Assembly (NCBI GenBank): GCA_002973635.1
Contig: CP027224.1
Coordinates: forward strand, 4,948,001 to 5,012,000
From: Lysinibacillus sp. B2A1
Lineage (GTDB): Bacteria; Bacillota; Bacilli; Bacillales_A; Planococcaceae
Length of the DNA: 64,000 nucleotides
Direction of reading: 5' to 3'
Notes under the pieces: model-generated
Told to the model about the DNA's origin: nothing
Seen by the model: the letters and a program-made list of their open reading frames with translations, nothing else
Database searches by the model: none
Part shown: in pieces, positions 10,213 through 19,226 of the stretch
Layout of the letters: every line of letters begins with the position of its first letter
How positions within the stretch are numbered: the first letter of the stretch is position 1
Program-made: the position numbers and the translations under genes

Positions 10213-10661
10213 TTCATTAGCTCCTCACATAATGCCTCATATCGCTTTCCACGAGGTGTTAACACAAATCGTCGTTGATTTTCCCCAATCCGGTAAATCT
10301 CTATTCCTAAACGCTCCTGCGGTAAATCTTGTTCAATTAGATGTGCCCACTCTACAACTGATACAGCATCTCCGTAAAATAACTCGTCCCATCCAAGATC
10401 TTCATCGCTTTCTGCTAAACGATAAACATCCAAATGATTAAATGGTAAACGCCCCTCATATTGCTTCACAATTGTAAATGTTGGGCTATTTACTGTTTTT
10501 TTAATACCAAACCCCTTCGCTAAGGCCTTTGTAAATGTCGTTTTTCCTGCACCCAAATCACCCTCCAACGTTATTGTATCCCGGGCTTCTAGTAAGTTGG
10601 CAAGCTTCAATGCAAAGTGCTCAGTATCGTCCAGTGAGTTCATTATTTTTTCATACATCAT
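10209..10661 (-). CDS. tsaE: tRNA t6A biosynthesis ATPase TsaE (YdiB)
   Basis: A P-loop ATPase needed for turnover of the t6A complex. Walker A is GDLGAGKTTFTKALA (about residues 31-45 from the chosen start), followed by VNSPTFTIVKQYEG and FNHLDVYRL, both hallmarks of TsaE. The start is placed at ATG 10661, seven bases after AAAGGA, giving 150 aa. A longer frame reaches 10730 but has no good RBS. Its stop overlaps the tsaB ATG (ATGA). It is the first gene of the t6A operon. Confidence 0.94.
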   Translation of the reverse strand: MMYEKIMNSLDDTEHFALKLANLLEARDTITLEGDLGAGKTTFTKALAKGFGIKKTVNSPTFTIVKQYEGRLPFNHLDVYRLAESDEDLGWDELFYGDAVSVVEWAHLIEQDLPQERLGIEIYRIGENQRRFVLTPRGKRYEALCEELMK

Positions 10662-10730
10662 GTCTTTTTCCTTTCCAAGCTCCATTATCTCTAGTTTACC
10701 GAAACAAACGTAAATGTTCAAAGCATCCAA

Positions 10731-11091
10731 TGGTTCTTAAAAAATTAATTTCGTACACACAGTAAAATAAAAACACGTCTCCTTTATAGAAGTCGTGTTC
10801 ATGTTGTTGAAAAACTATTATGTTAATGAAATCAAGTTATTCTATACATATTTCTTATGTAAAAACGAAGCCTAAGCATTATATATTATTTATACTAAAA
10901 TGAAGTAGCAACATCAAATATTTTCAGTGACAAAGAGAAACGGCAGTGAGGCAACACGATGTTGGTCACGAAGACTCTGTTATTGTAGCTATGCTGTACA
11001 CAGGATGGAAGCATACATTCATACTATCATCTTTATAGCTTTTGAATAAGACAAGCTATACAAAGCTAATCATTTTCGCCTTGCCGTAATT
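10731..11091. other. Non-coding stretch with decayed repeat fragments
   Basis: No convincing gene. At 10950-10967 it contains CAACACGATGTTGGTCAC, which resembles CAACATTATGTTGGTCAC found inside the repeat element at 20.8 kb, so this is probably debris of the same family. A short stem AACACG/CGTGTT lies at about 10772-10799. Confidence 0.5.
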
Positions 11092-11379
11092 GTAGCTGCC
11101 GCTTTGCTTGCGCTACAGAAAATATTTGTTGCTGTCGCTTCGCTTTCGCACAGATAAAAACGTGTTGCTGTCGCTTCGCTTTCACACAGATAAAAACGTG
11201 TTGCTGTCGCTTCGCTTTCGCACAGATGAAAACGTGTTGCTATCGCTTCGCTTTCGCACAGATAAAAACGTGTTGCTGTCGCTTCGCTTTCGCACAGATA
11301 AAAACGTGTTGCTGTCGCTTCGCTTTCACACAGATAAAAACGTGTTGCTGTCGCTTCGCTTTCGCACAGATAAATTTCC
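11092..11379. repeat. Tandem array of a 36-bp unit, seven copies plus one decayed copy
   Basis: A 36-bp unit beginning GTTGCTGTCGCTTCGCTTTC starts at 11128, 11164, 11200, 11236, 11272, 11308 and 11344. Copies differ at only one or two positions (such as CGCACAG vs CACACAG), and a diverged copy precedes them at 11092-11127. There are no spacers. Because the unit is a multiple of three, frames stay open on both strands and give 12-residue repeats (for example YLCESEATATRF). These look like by-products rather than genes. Each unit holds the CTGT-loop-ACAG version of the hairpin found in the dispersed repeats nearby. Confidence 0.92.
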
Positions 11380-11544
11380 ACAGGACGTAGTGTTCTTAGA
11401 CTGAGTTCCGCTATTTCAGTAGGTGTTTGAGCACCCACTGAAAAGGAATCAAAATCGCATTCATCTCACTACCTGTAGAGGTGGGAGTCTTCTGTATCTG
11501 TCGCTTCGCTTTCGATACAAAAAACATCTGCTGAATGAAGATAA
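11377..11544 (+). repeat. Dispersed repeat family 1, copy A (partial)
   Basis: Shares with copies B, C and D the modules TCAGTAGGTGTTTGAGCACC (hairpin), CTGTAGAGGTGG (hairpin) and TGTATC-loop-GATACA (hairpin), and ends in the terminal repeat CTGAATGAAGATAA at 11531-11544. The left terminal repeat is missing and is replaced by the sequence CCACAGGACGTAGTGTTCTT, also seen in copy B. It abuts the 36-bp tandem array. Confidence 0.8.
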
Positions 11545-11548
11545 AAAA

Positions 11549-11581
11549 AGTTCTTATGATTAATAAAAATCATAAGAACTA
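11549..11581 (-). terminator. Terminator of the rrn/tRNA-Asp transcript
   Basis: AGTTCTTATGATT / AATCATAAGAACT hairpin with a 13-bp stem, followed in the minus direction by seven T; it lies 17 bp downstream of tRNA-Asp. Confidence 0.88.
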
Positions 11582-11598
11582 TAGGTTATTATTTATAA

Positions 11599-11674
11599 TG
11601 GCGGTCCCGACCGGGATCGAACCGGCGATCTCCTGCGTGACAGGCAGGCATGTTAACCGCTACACCACGGGACC
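11599..11674 (-). tRNA. tRNA-Asp (GTC), distal copy
   Basis: A 76-nt cloverleaf with acceptor GGTCCCG/CGGGACC, anticodon loop CTGTCAC and an encoded CCA. It is identical to the copy at 14378-14453. It lies about 750 bp downstream of 5S, unusually far for a tRNA that should share the rrn transcript, with repeat debris in between. Confidence 0.95.
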
Positions 11675-12024
11675 TCTCTAAGACATTAATAAATATATCA
11701 TAGAGATCCTCCACATGCAATCTTTTTTTTCTCATTAATTGTAATAGATTTTACTAAATAATAAACAGGTTATTTGTTAGATTTCTTTTAAAACAACACT
11801 TATCATCATATCTTAAATCAATTTTTCACTTTGTTTTATACGTTTTTCTCGTTCTTGAATAAACACTTCTCGATTAATTGGTGGAATTTCACTTCATCTA
11901 GTACAACTTTAGCAGTTAAAATGGCTATTCTCTTAGTTGATGACAATCAATTATGTCTAGCATAATTGAATCTAGATTTTTTCGAGTTCGTTCGAGAAGC
12001 TCCTCTTCAAAATTCGCCAGGACT
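11675..12024. other. Spacer with possible gene remnant
   Basis: No intact gene. On the minus strand at about 11818-11900 a short open stretch reads EIPPINREVFIQEREKRIKQ before a stop, and the next frame upstream reads KVVLDEVKFHQLIE. Together these look like the frameshifted end of a lost protein gene, but I cannot name it. Confidence 0.35.
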
Positions 12025-12158
12025 TTATCTTAATTCAGCGGGTGTTTGTTCGCCGATGAGTAGAAAATACTGCATTCGTTTCGTTAACTATAGAGGTAGA
12101 AATGCTCTGTACCTGACGCTTCGCTTTCGGTACAAAAACATTTGCTAAATCAAGATAA
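12025..12158 (+). repeat. Dispersed repeat family 1, copy E (diverged)
   Basis: Terminal repeats TTATCTTAATTCAG and CTAAATCAAGATAA are decayed versions of TTATCTTCATTCAG/CTGAATGAAGATAA. The hairpin is TGTACC-loop-GGTACA, where copies A and D have TGTATC/GATACA: both sides changed together. The loop GACGCTTCGCTTTC is conserved. Confidence 0.75.
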
Positions 12159-12422
12159 ATTAAAACTAGAAAGTACGTCCATGAATCATTTAAATCTCTA
12201 TAAGAGCTAATATCCTTATTTTGAATGCGTGTAAAAAGAAAACCTTCTCTCAAATATAAATGTCCTCTTCAAATTACACTCAAAAATATTCCTGACATAA
12301 AATAAATATCCACTTTTCATTTGAAAGCAAGATAAATAAAGACATTTTCTTGACTGTGCATTTTTGAAAAAACGCCGCTATAACAAAAATAAGCCAAGGA
12401 ATTAATCCTCGACTTTTAATTG

Positions 12423-12538
12423 CCTAGCAACGTCCTACTCTCACAGGGGGAAGCCCCCAACTACCATTGGCGCTAAAGAGCTTAACTTCCGTGTTCGGTA
12501 TGGGAACGGGTGTGACCTCTTTGCCATCATCACTAGAC
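12423..12538 (-). rRNA. rrf: 5S ribosomal RNA
   Basis: About 116 nt on the minus strand, with the conserved GAAGAGGTCACACCC-like 5' region, CCATACCGAACACGGAAGTT, and GAGAGTAGGACGTTGC at the 3' end. It looks complete. Ends are estimated by comparison with the B. subtilis 5S. Confidence 0.95.
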
Positions 12539-12726
12539 TATTTTCGGCTTTCAATATACATCGCATTTCTTCGTCAGCTTCAGTCGTTCAGTCAGTCACG
12601 TACTTGAGTACGCTCCTTCTCTCTCTCCATTGCTTCCTCGAACTACTCGTATCTTGAAACCCTTATATGAAAGTTGTTGTTCTTTCAAAACTGGATAAAC
12701 GGCGCATTGAATGCTTCAAACATGTT
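12539..12726 (-). other. 23S-5S spacer
   Basis: A 188-bp transcribed spacer containing the typical Bacillus rRNA processing stretch AGTTTTGAAAGAACAACAAC and inverted segments around GTACTTGAGTAC. No gene. Confidence 0.6.
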
Positions 12727-13643
<917 letters not shown>

Positions 13644-13782
13644 AAGAAATTTGATTTGCTCAAATTGTTTTGCTGGCATCAATTTTGATGTCCAAAATTT
13701 TTGTTTTGTTCATTAGCAAAAGCTAGCTACTAAAAACTTTATTGATTACGTTTTGCTTGTTCAGTTTTCAAGGTTCATAACG

Positions 13783-13835
13783 TCGCTTTTTAGCGACAAC
13801 TACTATATCTTATCAAACATAAGTTTGATTGTCAA
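13783..13835 (-). promoter_or_regulatory. rrn promoter and leader hairpin
   Basis: On the minus strand: TTGACA (13830-13835), 17-bp spacer, TAAGAT (13807-13812), then a GTCGCT-tttt-AGCGAC leader hairpin (about 13783-13798) and the rrn leader motif ACCTTGAAAACTGAACAA. This is a typical Bacillus rRNA P2-like promoter located between tRNA-Gly and 16S. Confidence 0.8.
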
Positions 13836-13855
13836 TAGTTTTTTGAAAGTTTTTT

Positions 13856-13929
13856 TGGAGCGGGTGATGAGAATCGAACTCACGACATCAGCTTGGAAGG
13901 CTGAGGTTTTACCATTAAACTACACCCGC
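13856..13929 (-). tRNA. tRNA-Gly (TCC)
   Basis: A 74-nt cloverleaf, acceptor GCGGGTG, anticodon loop CTTCCAA, CCA encoded. It is the last of eight tRNAs preceding the 16S fragment. Confidence 0.95.
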
Positions 13930-13954
13930 AAAATAATATTTTTATTTTTAAAAA

Positions 13955-14031
<77 letters not shown>

Positions 14032-14056
14032 AAATATAAATAATTAAACATCGACT

Positions 14057-14142
<86 letters not shown>

Positions 14143-14209
14143 ATTCAATTAGGAACTTTCTTATTATACTATGATAATCAGAAAAATCAACCTTTTTTTC
14201 TTAAAAAGA

Positions 14210-14282
14210 TGAGCCATGAAGGACTCGAACCTTCGACCCTCTGATTAAAAGTCAGATGCTCTACCAACTGAGCTAATGGCTC
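14210..14282 (-). tRNA. tRNA-Lys (TTT)
   Basis: A 73-nt cloverleaf, acceptor GAGCCAT, anticodon loop CTTTTAA. CCA is not encoded (the 3' side continues TCT), so the tRNA nucleotidyltransferase must add it. Confidence 0.95.
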
Positions 14283-14297
14283 AAATTAAGAAATGAA

Positions 14298-14372
14298 TGG
14301 CTGGGGTACTAGGATTCGAACCTAGGCATGACGGAATCAAAATCCGTTGCCTTACCGCTTGGCTATACCCCA
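14298..14372 (-). tRNA. tRNA-Gln (TTG)
   Basis: A 75-nt cloverleaf, acceptor TGGGGTA, anticodon loop TTTTGAT, CCA encoded. Confidence 0.95.
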
Positions 14373-14377
14373 ATAAG

Positions 14378-14453
14378 TGGCGGTCCCGACCGGGATCGAA
14401 CCGGCGATCTCCTGCGTGACAGGCAGGCATGTTAACCGCTACACCACGGGACC
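14378..14453 (-). tRNA. tRNA-Asp (GTC), proximal copy
   Basis: A 76-nt cloverleaf identical over its full length to the copy at 11599-11674; the flanks differ. Anticodon loop CTGTCAC, CCA encoded. Confidence 0.95.
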
Positions 14454-14490
14454 AATGTTACTACATTATAAATAAACAATACGAATAAAA

Positions 14491-14562
14491 TGACCCCTAC
14501 GGGATTCGAACCCGTGTTACCGCCGTGAAAGGGCGGTGTCTTAACCACTTGACCAAGGGGCC
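14491..14562 (-). tRNA. tRNA-Glu (TTC)
   Basis: A 72-nt cloverleaf, acceptor GGCCCCT, anticodon loop CTTTCAC; CCA is not encoded. Confidence 0.94.
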
Positions 14563-14563
14563 A

Positions 14564-14640
14564 TGGCTCCGAAGGCAGGACTCGAACCTGCGACAACCTG
14601 ATTAACAGTCAGGTGCTACTACCAACTGAGCTACTTCGGA
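14564..14640 (-). tRNA. tRNA-Asn (GTT)
   Basis: A 77-nt cloverleaf, acceptor TCCGAAG, anticodon loop CTGTTAA, CCA encoded. It is the first tRNA of the cluster, one base ahead of tRNA-Glu. Confidence 0.95.
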
Positions 14641-14683
14641 ATAATTCATGTTAATTGTCGTCGTTATCTTGTCGACTTTTACT

Positions 14684-14712
14684 ATTATAGTGACATATCA
14701 AGTAAACGTCAA
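14684..14712 (-). promoter_or_regulatory. Promoter of the tRNA cluster
   Basis: On the minus strand TTGACG (14707-14712), exactly 17 bp, then TATAAT (14684-14689): a near-consensus sigma-A promoter 44 bp upstream of tRNA-Asn. The tRNA cluster therefore has its own promoter and may read through into the rrn operon. Confidence 0.85.
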
Positions 14713-14731
14713 CACTTTTTCTTAAGTTTTT

Positions 14732-15193
14732 TTATTCTAGTAATTTTAAACGACCTAAACATTTGCTACAACAGTATTTCTCGACATTCATTCTAATTTT
14801 TCTTACATATAACTGTTGGCATTTAACACACGAATATGTATAGGATTGACGTTGCTTTTTTCGCAAAGTATTAGAAGTATGAAGAGTTGAACAAAACCGA
14901 GGGGCATTCACTTTTTTTAACAGCTCACGAAAATCTATATCTCGATGCTGATAACCCTTACCCTCTAAATGTAAATGATAGTGGCAAAGCTCATGACGAA
15001 CAATGCCCTTTACTTCATCAAGACCATACAATTCATAGGCTTTTGGATTAATTTCAATATTGTGTGACTGTAAGAGATAACGTCCGCCAGTTGAGCGTAA
15101 CCTTACATTAAAATATGCTTGATGCATAAAAGGCTTTTGGAAACTTTCTAATGATATTCTACTGACAAGCTCTTGTAGTTCCTCATTGTTCAT
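14732..15193 (-). CDS. SprT-like zinc metalloprotease domain protein (YdcK)
   Basis: A 153-aa SprT-family protein. The zincin motif HELCHYHLH lies at residues 67-75, and a C-terminal zinc ribbon is formed by CVKC (about 122-125) and CCSKC (about 141-145). A central segment is YLLQSHNIEINPKAYELYG. Eukaryotic relatives (SPRTN) cut DNA-protein crosslinks; the bacterial role is not well defined. It lies downstream of tex as in B. subtilis (ydcI-ydcK), 65 bp away across a hairpin. ATG 15193 has GAGGTGATC upstream. Confidence 0.92.
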   Translation of the reverse strand: MNNEELQELVSRISLESFQKPFMHQAYFNVRLRSTGGRYLLQSHNIEINPKAYELYGLDEVKGIVRHELCHYHLHLEGKGYQHRDIDFRELLKKVNAPRFCSTLHTSNTLRKKQRQSYTYSCVKCQQLYVRKIRMNVEKYCCSKCLGRLKLLE

Positions 15194-15220
15194 ATCAAGA
15201 TCACCTCTAACAATAAGAAT

Positions 15221-15249
15221 ACCACACTGTGTAGTATAGACAGTGTGGT
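15221..15249 (-). terminator. Hairpin between tex and sprT
   Basis: ACCACACTGT / ACAGTGTGGT with a 9-nt loop. The downstream T content is low (ATTCTTATTG), so it may be a weak or partial terminator letting some transcription into sprT. Confidence 0.55.
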
Positions 15250-15258
15250 CTGATTTTA

Positions 15259-17433
15259 TTACATTTCCATTGTTTGATTTTTAGGTGGTAACATAGTTAA
15301 TGAAATGCGCCCTTTTTTCGCATCAATTTGTTCTACCCAAACTGTTACAATGTCTCCTAGCGAAACTACTTCTAAAGGATGCTTAATACGTTTTATTTGT
15401 AATTTAGAAATATGCACAAGTCCATCCTGCTTCACACCGATATCAATAAAGGCTCCGAAATCAACAACATTTCTGACCGTTCCCTGCAATTCCATGCCAA
15501 CTTGTAAATCTTCCATCTTTAATACATCTGTTTTTAACAGTGGCTGCGGAAATGCATCACGTGGATCACGGCTTGGCTTCATTAATGTAGCTATGATATC
15601 ACGGATTGTAACCACCCCAATATCAAGTATCTCACTTAAATTTTGAACATCCAGTGTAGCAATCGCTTCCTCAGCCTTCTGTGTACCAAGCTCATTTTTA
15701 TTTATTTGTGCAACCTCTAATATTTGCTCAGCCAAACTGTAGCTTTCAGGGTGAATACCCGTTGCATCAAATGGATTCTTTGCTTCAGGTATACGTAAGA
15801 AACCAATTGCTTGTTCGTACGTTTTCGCCCCAAGTCGTGGGATTTTCTTCAATTGAGCACGTGTCTTGAACTGCCCATTTTCCTCTCGCATCTTCACAAT
15901 ATTTTCCGCAACAGTTTTTGATAACCCTGAAACATGTTGTAGTAAGGATGCCGAGGCAGTATTAACATCTACACCAACCTGGTTAACTGCTGTCTCTACA
16001 ATAAACGTTAAGGATTCAGTCAATTTCTTTTGCGATACATCGTGCTGATACTGGCCTACTCCAACCGCCTTAGGCTCAATTTTTACTAACTCTGACAAAG
16101 GATCTTGTAGACGACGTGCAATGGAAACTGCACTACGTTGCTCTACCTGTAAATCCGGAAACTCTGCCCGAGCAATATCAGATGCTGAATAAACAGATGC
16201 ACCCGCTTCATTGACTATCACATAGGCTATATCAGTATCAAGCTCCTTTATAACATCAGCAATAAATTGTTCTGTTTCTCGCGATGCAGTTCCATTACCA
16301 ATAGCAATTATTTGAATTGGGTACTTTTCTAATAATCCCTTCACAAGTGCCTTTGATTTTGCTATGTCTGGCTTAGGAGGGTGAGGGTAGATGGCTGTAA
16401 CCTCTAACATTTTCCCGGTTTCATCTACAACTGCTAACTTACAGCCAGTACGATAAGCTGGGTCTACACCTAATACATATTTCCCTTTCATAGGAGGCTG
16501 TAAAAGCAGATTGCGTAAGTTCTCTGAGAAAATATGAATAGCCTGTGCTTCAGCCTTTTCAGTAAGCTCATTTCGCAATTCTCTTTCAATTGAAGGCTGG
16601 ATTAAACGTTTATAAGAATCCTCTATCGCAAGCTTGACCTCTACAATTGCTGGAGAAGAACCGGTTGCAGGAATCCATTCTTTCCACATAATCATTAATA
16701 CACGCTCTACAGGAACATTTATCGTAACCTTTAGAATTTCTTCTTTCTCTCCACGATTTACCGCTAAAATACGATGAGGAACAATACGATTTACAGGCTC
16801 TTCATACTCGTAGTACATTTCGAAAACATTTTTATCATCAGCCTCAGCATTTTTCACACTTGTTACGAGTAGTCCATCTTTCCATGAATACGCACGAATT
16901 TTTTCACGGATTGCTGCGTCATCAGCAAAGCGCTCGGCTAAAATATCTCTTGCACCAGCTAATGCATCCTCTGTGTTTGTAACGTTTTCCCCATCTATGA
17001 ATTCGGCAGCCAACTGTTCTAATATATCAGGGCGATATTCTACTAAAAGATCCGCAAGAGGTTCTAAGCCTTTCTCTTTTGCAATTGTCGCCTTTGTACG
17101 ACGCTTTTGTTTATATGGTCGATATAAATCTTCTACCCGTTGTAAAACAATTGCTGCTCGGATAGCTTGTTCTAATTCCGGTGTTAACTTATTTTGTTCT
17201 TGAATTAAGCGAATAACCTCTTCTTTGCGTTGTTCAAGCTGCTGTATGTAGTGATAACGCTCCTCTACAGCTTTAATTTGCACCTCATCAAGGGACCCAG
17301 TAACTTCTTTTCGATAGCGCGCTATGAACGGTACGGTATTTCCCTCTTCTAATAATTTAATAACAGCCTCCGCTTGGCCTGGCTTAATTGCAACATCCTT
17401 TGCAATGAGCTGTAACAATTGCTTTTGATCCAC
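15259..17433 (-). CDS. tex: RNA-binding transcription accessory protein Tex (YdcI)
   Basis: A 724-aa Tex family protein of standard length. The N-terminal helical part begins MDQKQLLQLIAKDVAIKPGQ. The YqgF/RuvC-like core contains KYVLGVDPAYRTGCKLAVVD (about residues 317-336). Helix-hairpin-helix motifs lie around LLQHVSGLSKTVAENIVKMR and IPRLGAKTYEQAIGFLRI, and a C-terminal S1 domain spans GMELQGTVRNVVDFGAFIDIGVKQDGLVHISKL. Tex binds nucleic acid and influences transcription and translation; its role in Bacillota is not settled. The start is a GTG at 17433. It sits downstream of sigB behind a strong terminator. Confidence 0.95.
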   Translation of the reverse strand: MDQKQLLQLIAKDVAIKPGQAEAVIKLLEEGNTVPFIARYRKEVTGSLDEVQIKAVEERYHYIQQLEQRKEEVIRLIQEQNKLTPELEQAIRAAIVLQRVEDLYRPYKQKRRTKATIAKEKGLEPLADLLVEYRPDILEQLAAEFIDGENVTNTEDALAGARDILAERFADDAAIREKIRAYSWKDGLLVTSVKNAEADDKNVFEMYYEYEEPVNRIVPHRILAVNRGEKEEILKVTINVPVERVLMIMWKEWIPATGSSPAIVEVKLAIEDSYKRLIQPSIERELRNELTEKAEAQAIHIFSENLRNLLLQPPMKGKYVLGVDPAYRTGCKLAVVDETGKMLEVTAIYPHPPKPDIAKSKALVKGLLEKYPIQIIAIGNGTASRETEQFIADVIKELDTDIAYVIVNEAGASVYSASDIARAEFPDLQVEQRSAVSIARRLQDPLSELVKIEPKAVGVGQYQHDVSQKKLTESLTFIVETAVNQVGVDVNTASASLLQHVSGLSKTVAENIVKMREENGQFKTRAQLKKIPRLGAKTYEQAIGFLRIPEAKNPFDATGIHPESYSLAEQILEVAQINKNELGTQKAEEAIATLDVQNLSEILDIGVVTIRDIIATLMKPSRDPRDAFPQPLLKTDVLKMEDLQVGMELQGTVRNVVDFGAFIDIGVKQDGLVHISKLQIKRIKHPLEVVSLGDIVTVWVEQIDAKKGRISLTMLPPKNQTMEM

Positions 17434-17490
17434 ATCATCACTACCTTTTTCTTTTCATTTTACCATTACACTTTACTAAAAATGCAAAAA

Positions 17491-17522
17491 AATAGTCTAC
17501 CCAGAACATAGAGTAGACTATT
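17491..17522 (-). terminator. Terminator of the rsb-sigB operon
   Basis: AATAGTCTAC / GTAGACTATT hairpin followed in the minus direction by seven T, 67 bp after the sigB stop. Confidence 0.85.
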
Positions 17523-17588
17523 TCAATAACTCAGGAGACATTTATTACTTTTGATTAGCTTATGCAATAAATGCCTCCATATAAATGT

Positions 17589-18374
17589 TTAGAGCGAAAC
17601 GCCACCATTTGCTAAGATAACCTCTTGTAATTTCTTTATTGCTTTTCTTTGTACTCGGGATACATGCATTTGAGAAATTCCTAATAGTTCTCCAGCTTCT
17701 CTTTGACTAAGCTGCTCTAAATATGTAAGCTGAATGACTTGTTTCTCTCTGTCATTTAAAACGTTCATGGCATCAGAAACAATTAATCTTTTATTGGTTA
17801 TTTCATAGCCATCATCTACTTTACCCATTATATCAAATAAGGTTACTGTACTTCCGTCAGAATCGGACTCAATTGAATGATCCATAGAAAGAGCTTGATA
17901 ACTACGGCTCATCTCCATAGCCTCTAGAACTTCTTCCTCTTCTACCTCTAATTGATCTGCAATTTCCTTGATAGATGGAGAACGCTGCAACTCAATGGTC
18001 AGCGCTTCCACTGTTGTTTTAATTCGTGGACCTAACTCTTTTATACGTCTTGGTACGTGAACATCCCATGTTTTATCGCGTAAAAAACGTTTAATCTCTC
18101 CAACAATCGTTGGTACAGCAAATGCTTCAAAACTACTACCAACATTGGTATCAAAACGTCTAATAGCACCGAGTAACCCTAGCATACCTACTTGAATAAG
18201 ATCATCATAGTATGATTTTCCATTCGTATACTTACGTGCTATGGCTTCAACTAAATATCGATAATGAATCACTATATTTGTTTGCGCTTCATCATCCTCT
18301 GTTGATTGGTACAATGCAATCCACTCTAGTACATCTTCATTGGACGAAGACTTATGTAGTGATTCTTTCGACAT
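17589..18374 (-). CDS. sigB: RNA polymerase sigma factor SigB (general stress)
   Basis: A sigma-70 family factor of the SigB/SigF/SigG group. Region 2 includes HYRYLVEAIARKY and DDLIQVGMLGLLGAIRRFD. Region 3 is near LGPRIKTTVEALTIELQRSPS, and region 4 holds REKQVIQLTYLEQLSQREAGELLGISQMHVSRVQ. The start is placed at ATG 18374 (MSKESLHKSS), with GGAGCAGGTGG upstream inside rsbW; it overlaps the rsbW end by 23 bp. It is the last gene of rsbT-rsbU-rsbV-rsbW-sigB. RsbX, which follows sigB in B. subtilis, is absent. Confidence 0.95.
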   Translation of the reverse strand: MSKESLHKSSSNEDVLEWIALYQSTEDDEAQTNIVIHYRYLVEAIARKYTNGKSYYDDLIQVGMLGLLGAIRRFDTNVGSSFEAFAVPTIVGEIKRFLRDKTWDVHVPRRIKELGPRIKTTVEALTIELQRSPSIKEIADQLEVEEEEVLEAMEMSRSYQALSMDHSIESDSDGSTVTLFDIMGKVDDGYEITNKRLIVSDAMNVLNDREKQVIQLTYLEQLSQREAGELLGISQMHVSRVQRKAIKKLQEVILANGGVSL

Positions 18375-18822
18375 TTTTTTCCACCTGCTCCCTAGTGACA
18401 TACTTTGTCATAAAGACAGTTACGCCACCATCGTTATTAATCATCACCTCATCCATCAAAGTTTCCATTAAATAGAGTCCCAAACCACCTTCACGTAAAC
18501 CAGCTATACTCTCTCCAGGATGATATGGACCAATTTTTGACTTTATTTCTTCAAAATTAAAACTATTTCCGTAGTCCGCAATCATCATTTCTAATTTATT
18601 TTCATACAAGGCACATCCAATAACGATTTCACCCTCTTCATCATCCTTATATGCATGATGTACTACATTCGTAACTGCTTCACTTGTTGCGATTTTTAAA
18701 TCCTCGATATCATCATAATTAAAACCAACTCGGCTGGCCAAGCCAGAAACTGTTAACCGAATTACACTGACAAATTGCGGTTTTGCAGGAACCCTTATCT
18801 CAATATAATCAAATTCCTTCAT
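18352..18822 (-). CDS. rsbW: Anti-sigma-B factor, serine kinase RsbW
   Basis: A GHKL-fold protein kinase that binds SigB or phosphorylates RsbV. The 156-aa product shows the N-box ATSEAVTNVVHHAY (about residues 46-59), the G1 box MMIADYGNSF (about 83-92) and the glycine-rich GLGLYLMETLMDEV (about 112-125). It overlaps rsbV (TAATG) and sigB. The order rsbV-rsbW-sigB is conserved, and translational coupling would keep partner amounts balanced. Confidence 0.95.
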   Translation of the reverse strand: MKEFDYIEIRVPAKPQFVSVIRLTVSGLASRVGFNYDDIEDLKIATSEAVTNVVHHAYKDDEEGEIVIGCALYENKLEMMIADYGNSFNFEEIKSKIGPYHPGESIAGLREGGLGLYLMETLMDEVMINNDGGVTVFMTKYVTREQVEKNVERITT

Positions 18823-19154
18823 TATCTTAATTCCACCTTTTTATCAGTTTCAATATCCATTAAATCGCTTAATCCAGTAATTTCAAATAATCTTTGTAAT
18901 CTATTCGATAAACCAACAAGTTTTACTTTGCCATTCTCACGTAAAGCTTTTTTATAAAAGGCTACAAAAATACCTAAACCTGTACTGTCCATATAATTTA
19001 CTTTTGATAAATTAAGTTCTATTTCTAACCCTTCAGTAATCTTTATAGCCTCTAGCTCTTCTCGAAGAACTGAAGCAGTAAAGGTATCAATCTCACCCTC
19101 TACAAACCCATATAATTTATAATCAATTTCTTTAAAATGTATCGCCATGTCCAT
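18822..19154 (-). CDS. rsbV: Anti-anti-sigma factor RsbV
   Basis: A 110-aa STAS-domain protein. When unphosphorylated it captures RsbW and frees SigB. The phosphorylatable serine lies in NYMDSTGLGIFVAFYK (about residues 53-68), the standard signature. The start is ATG 19154, seven bases after GGAGGT; a longer frame to 19193 exists but has no RBS. It is dephosphorylated by RsbU, encoded just upstream. Confidence 0.95.
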   Translation of the reverse strand: MDMAIHFKEIDYKLYGFVEGEIDTFTASVLREELEAIKITEGLEIELNLSKVNYMDSTGLGIFVAFYKKALRENGKVKLVGLSNRLQRLFEITGLSDLMDIETDKKVELR

Positions 19155-19226
19155 ATAGCACACCTCCACCATATTTGTTAGACTGTACTTCATTTCCCGC
19201 TTAGGGAAAAATTAAACCTTCTAATC

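Noticed and set aside
11092..11379. 36-bp repeat array taken as a CRISPR
   Set aside because: The unit length is CRISPR-like, but copies are head-to-tail without unique spacers and there are no cas genes nearby.
11070..11438. Long ORFs on both strands across the 36-bp array (12-residue repeat proteins)
   Set aside because: The open frames follow from the unit being a multiple of three; there is no RBS, and the frames start inside a dispersed repeat.
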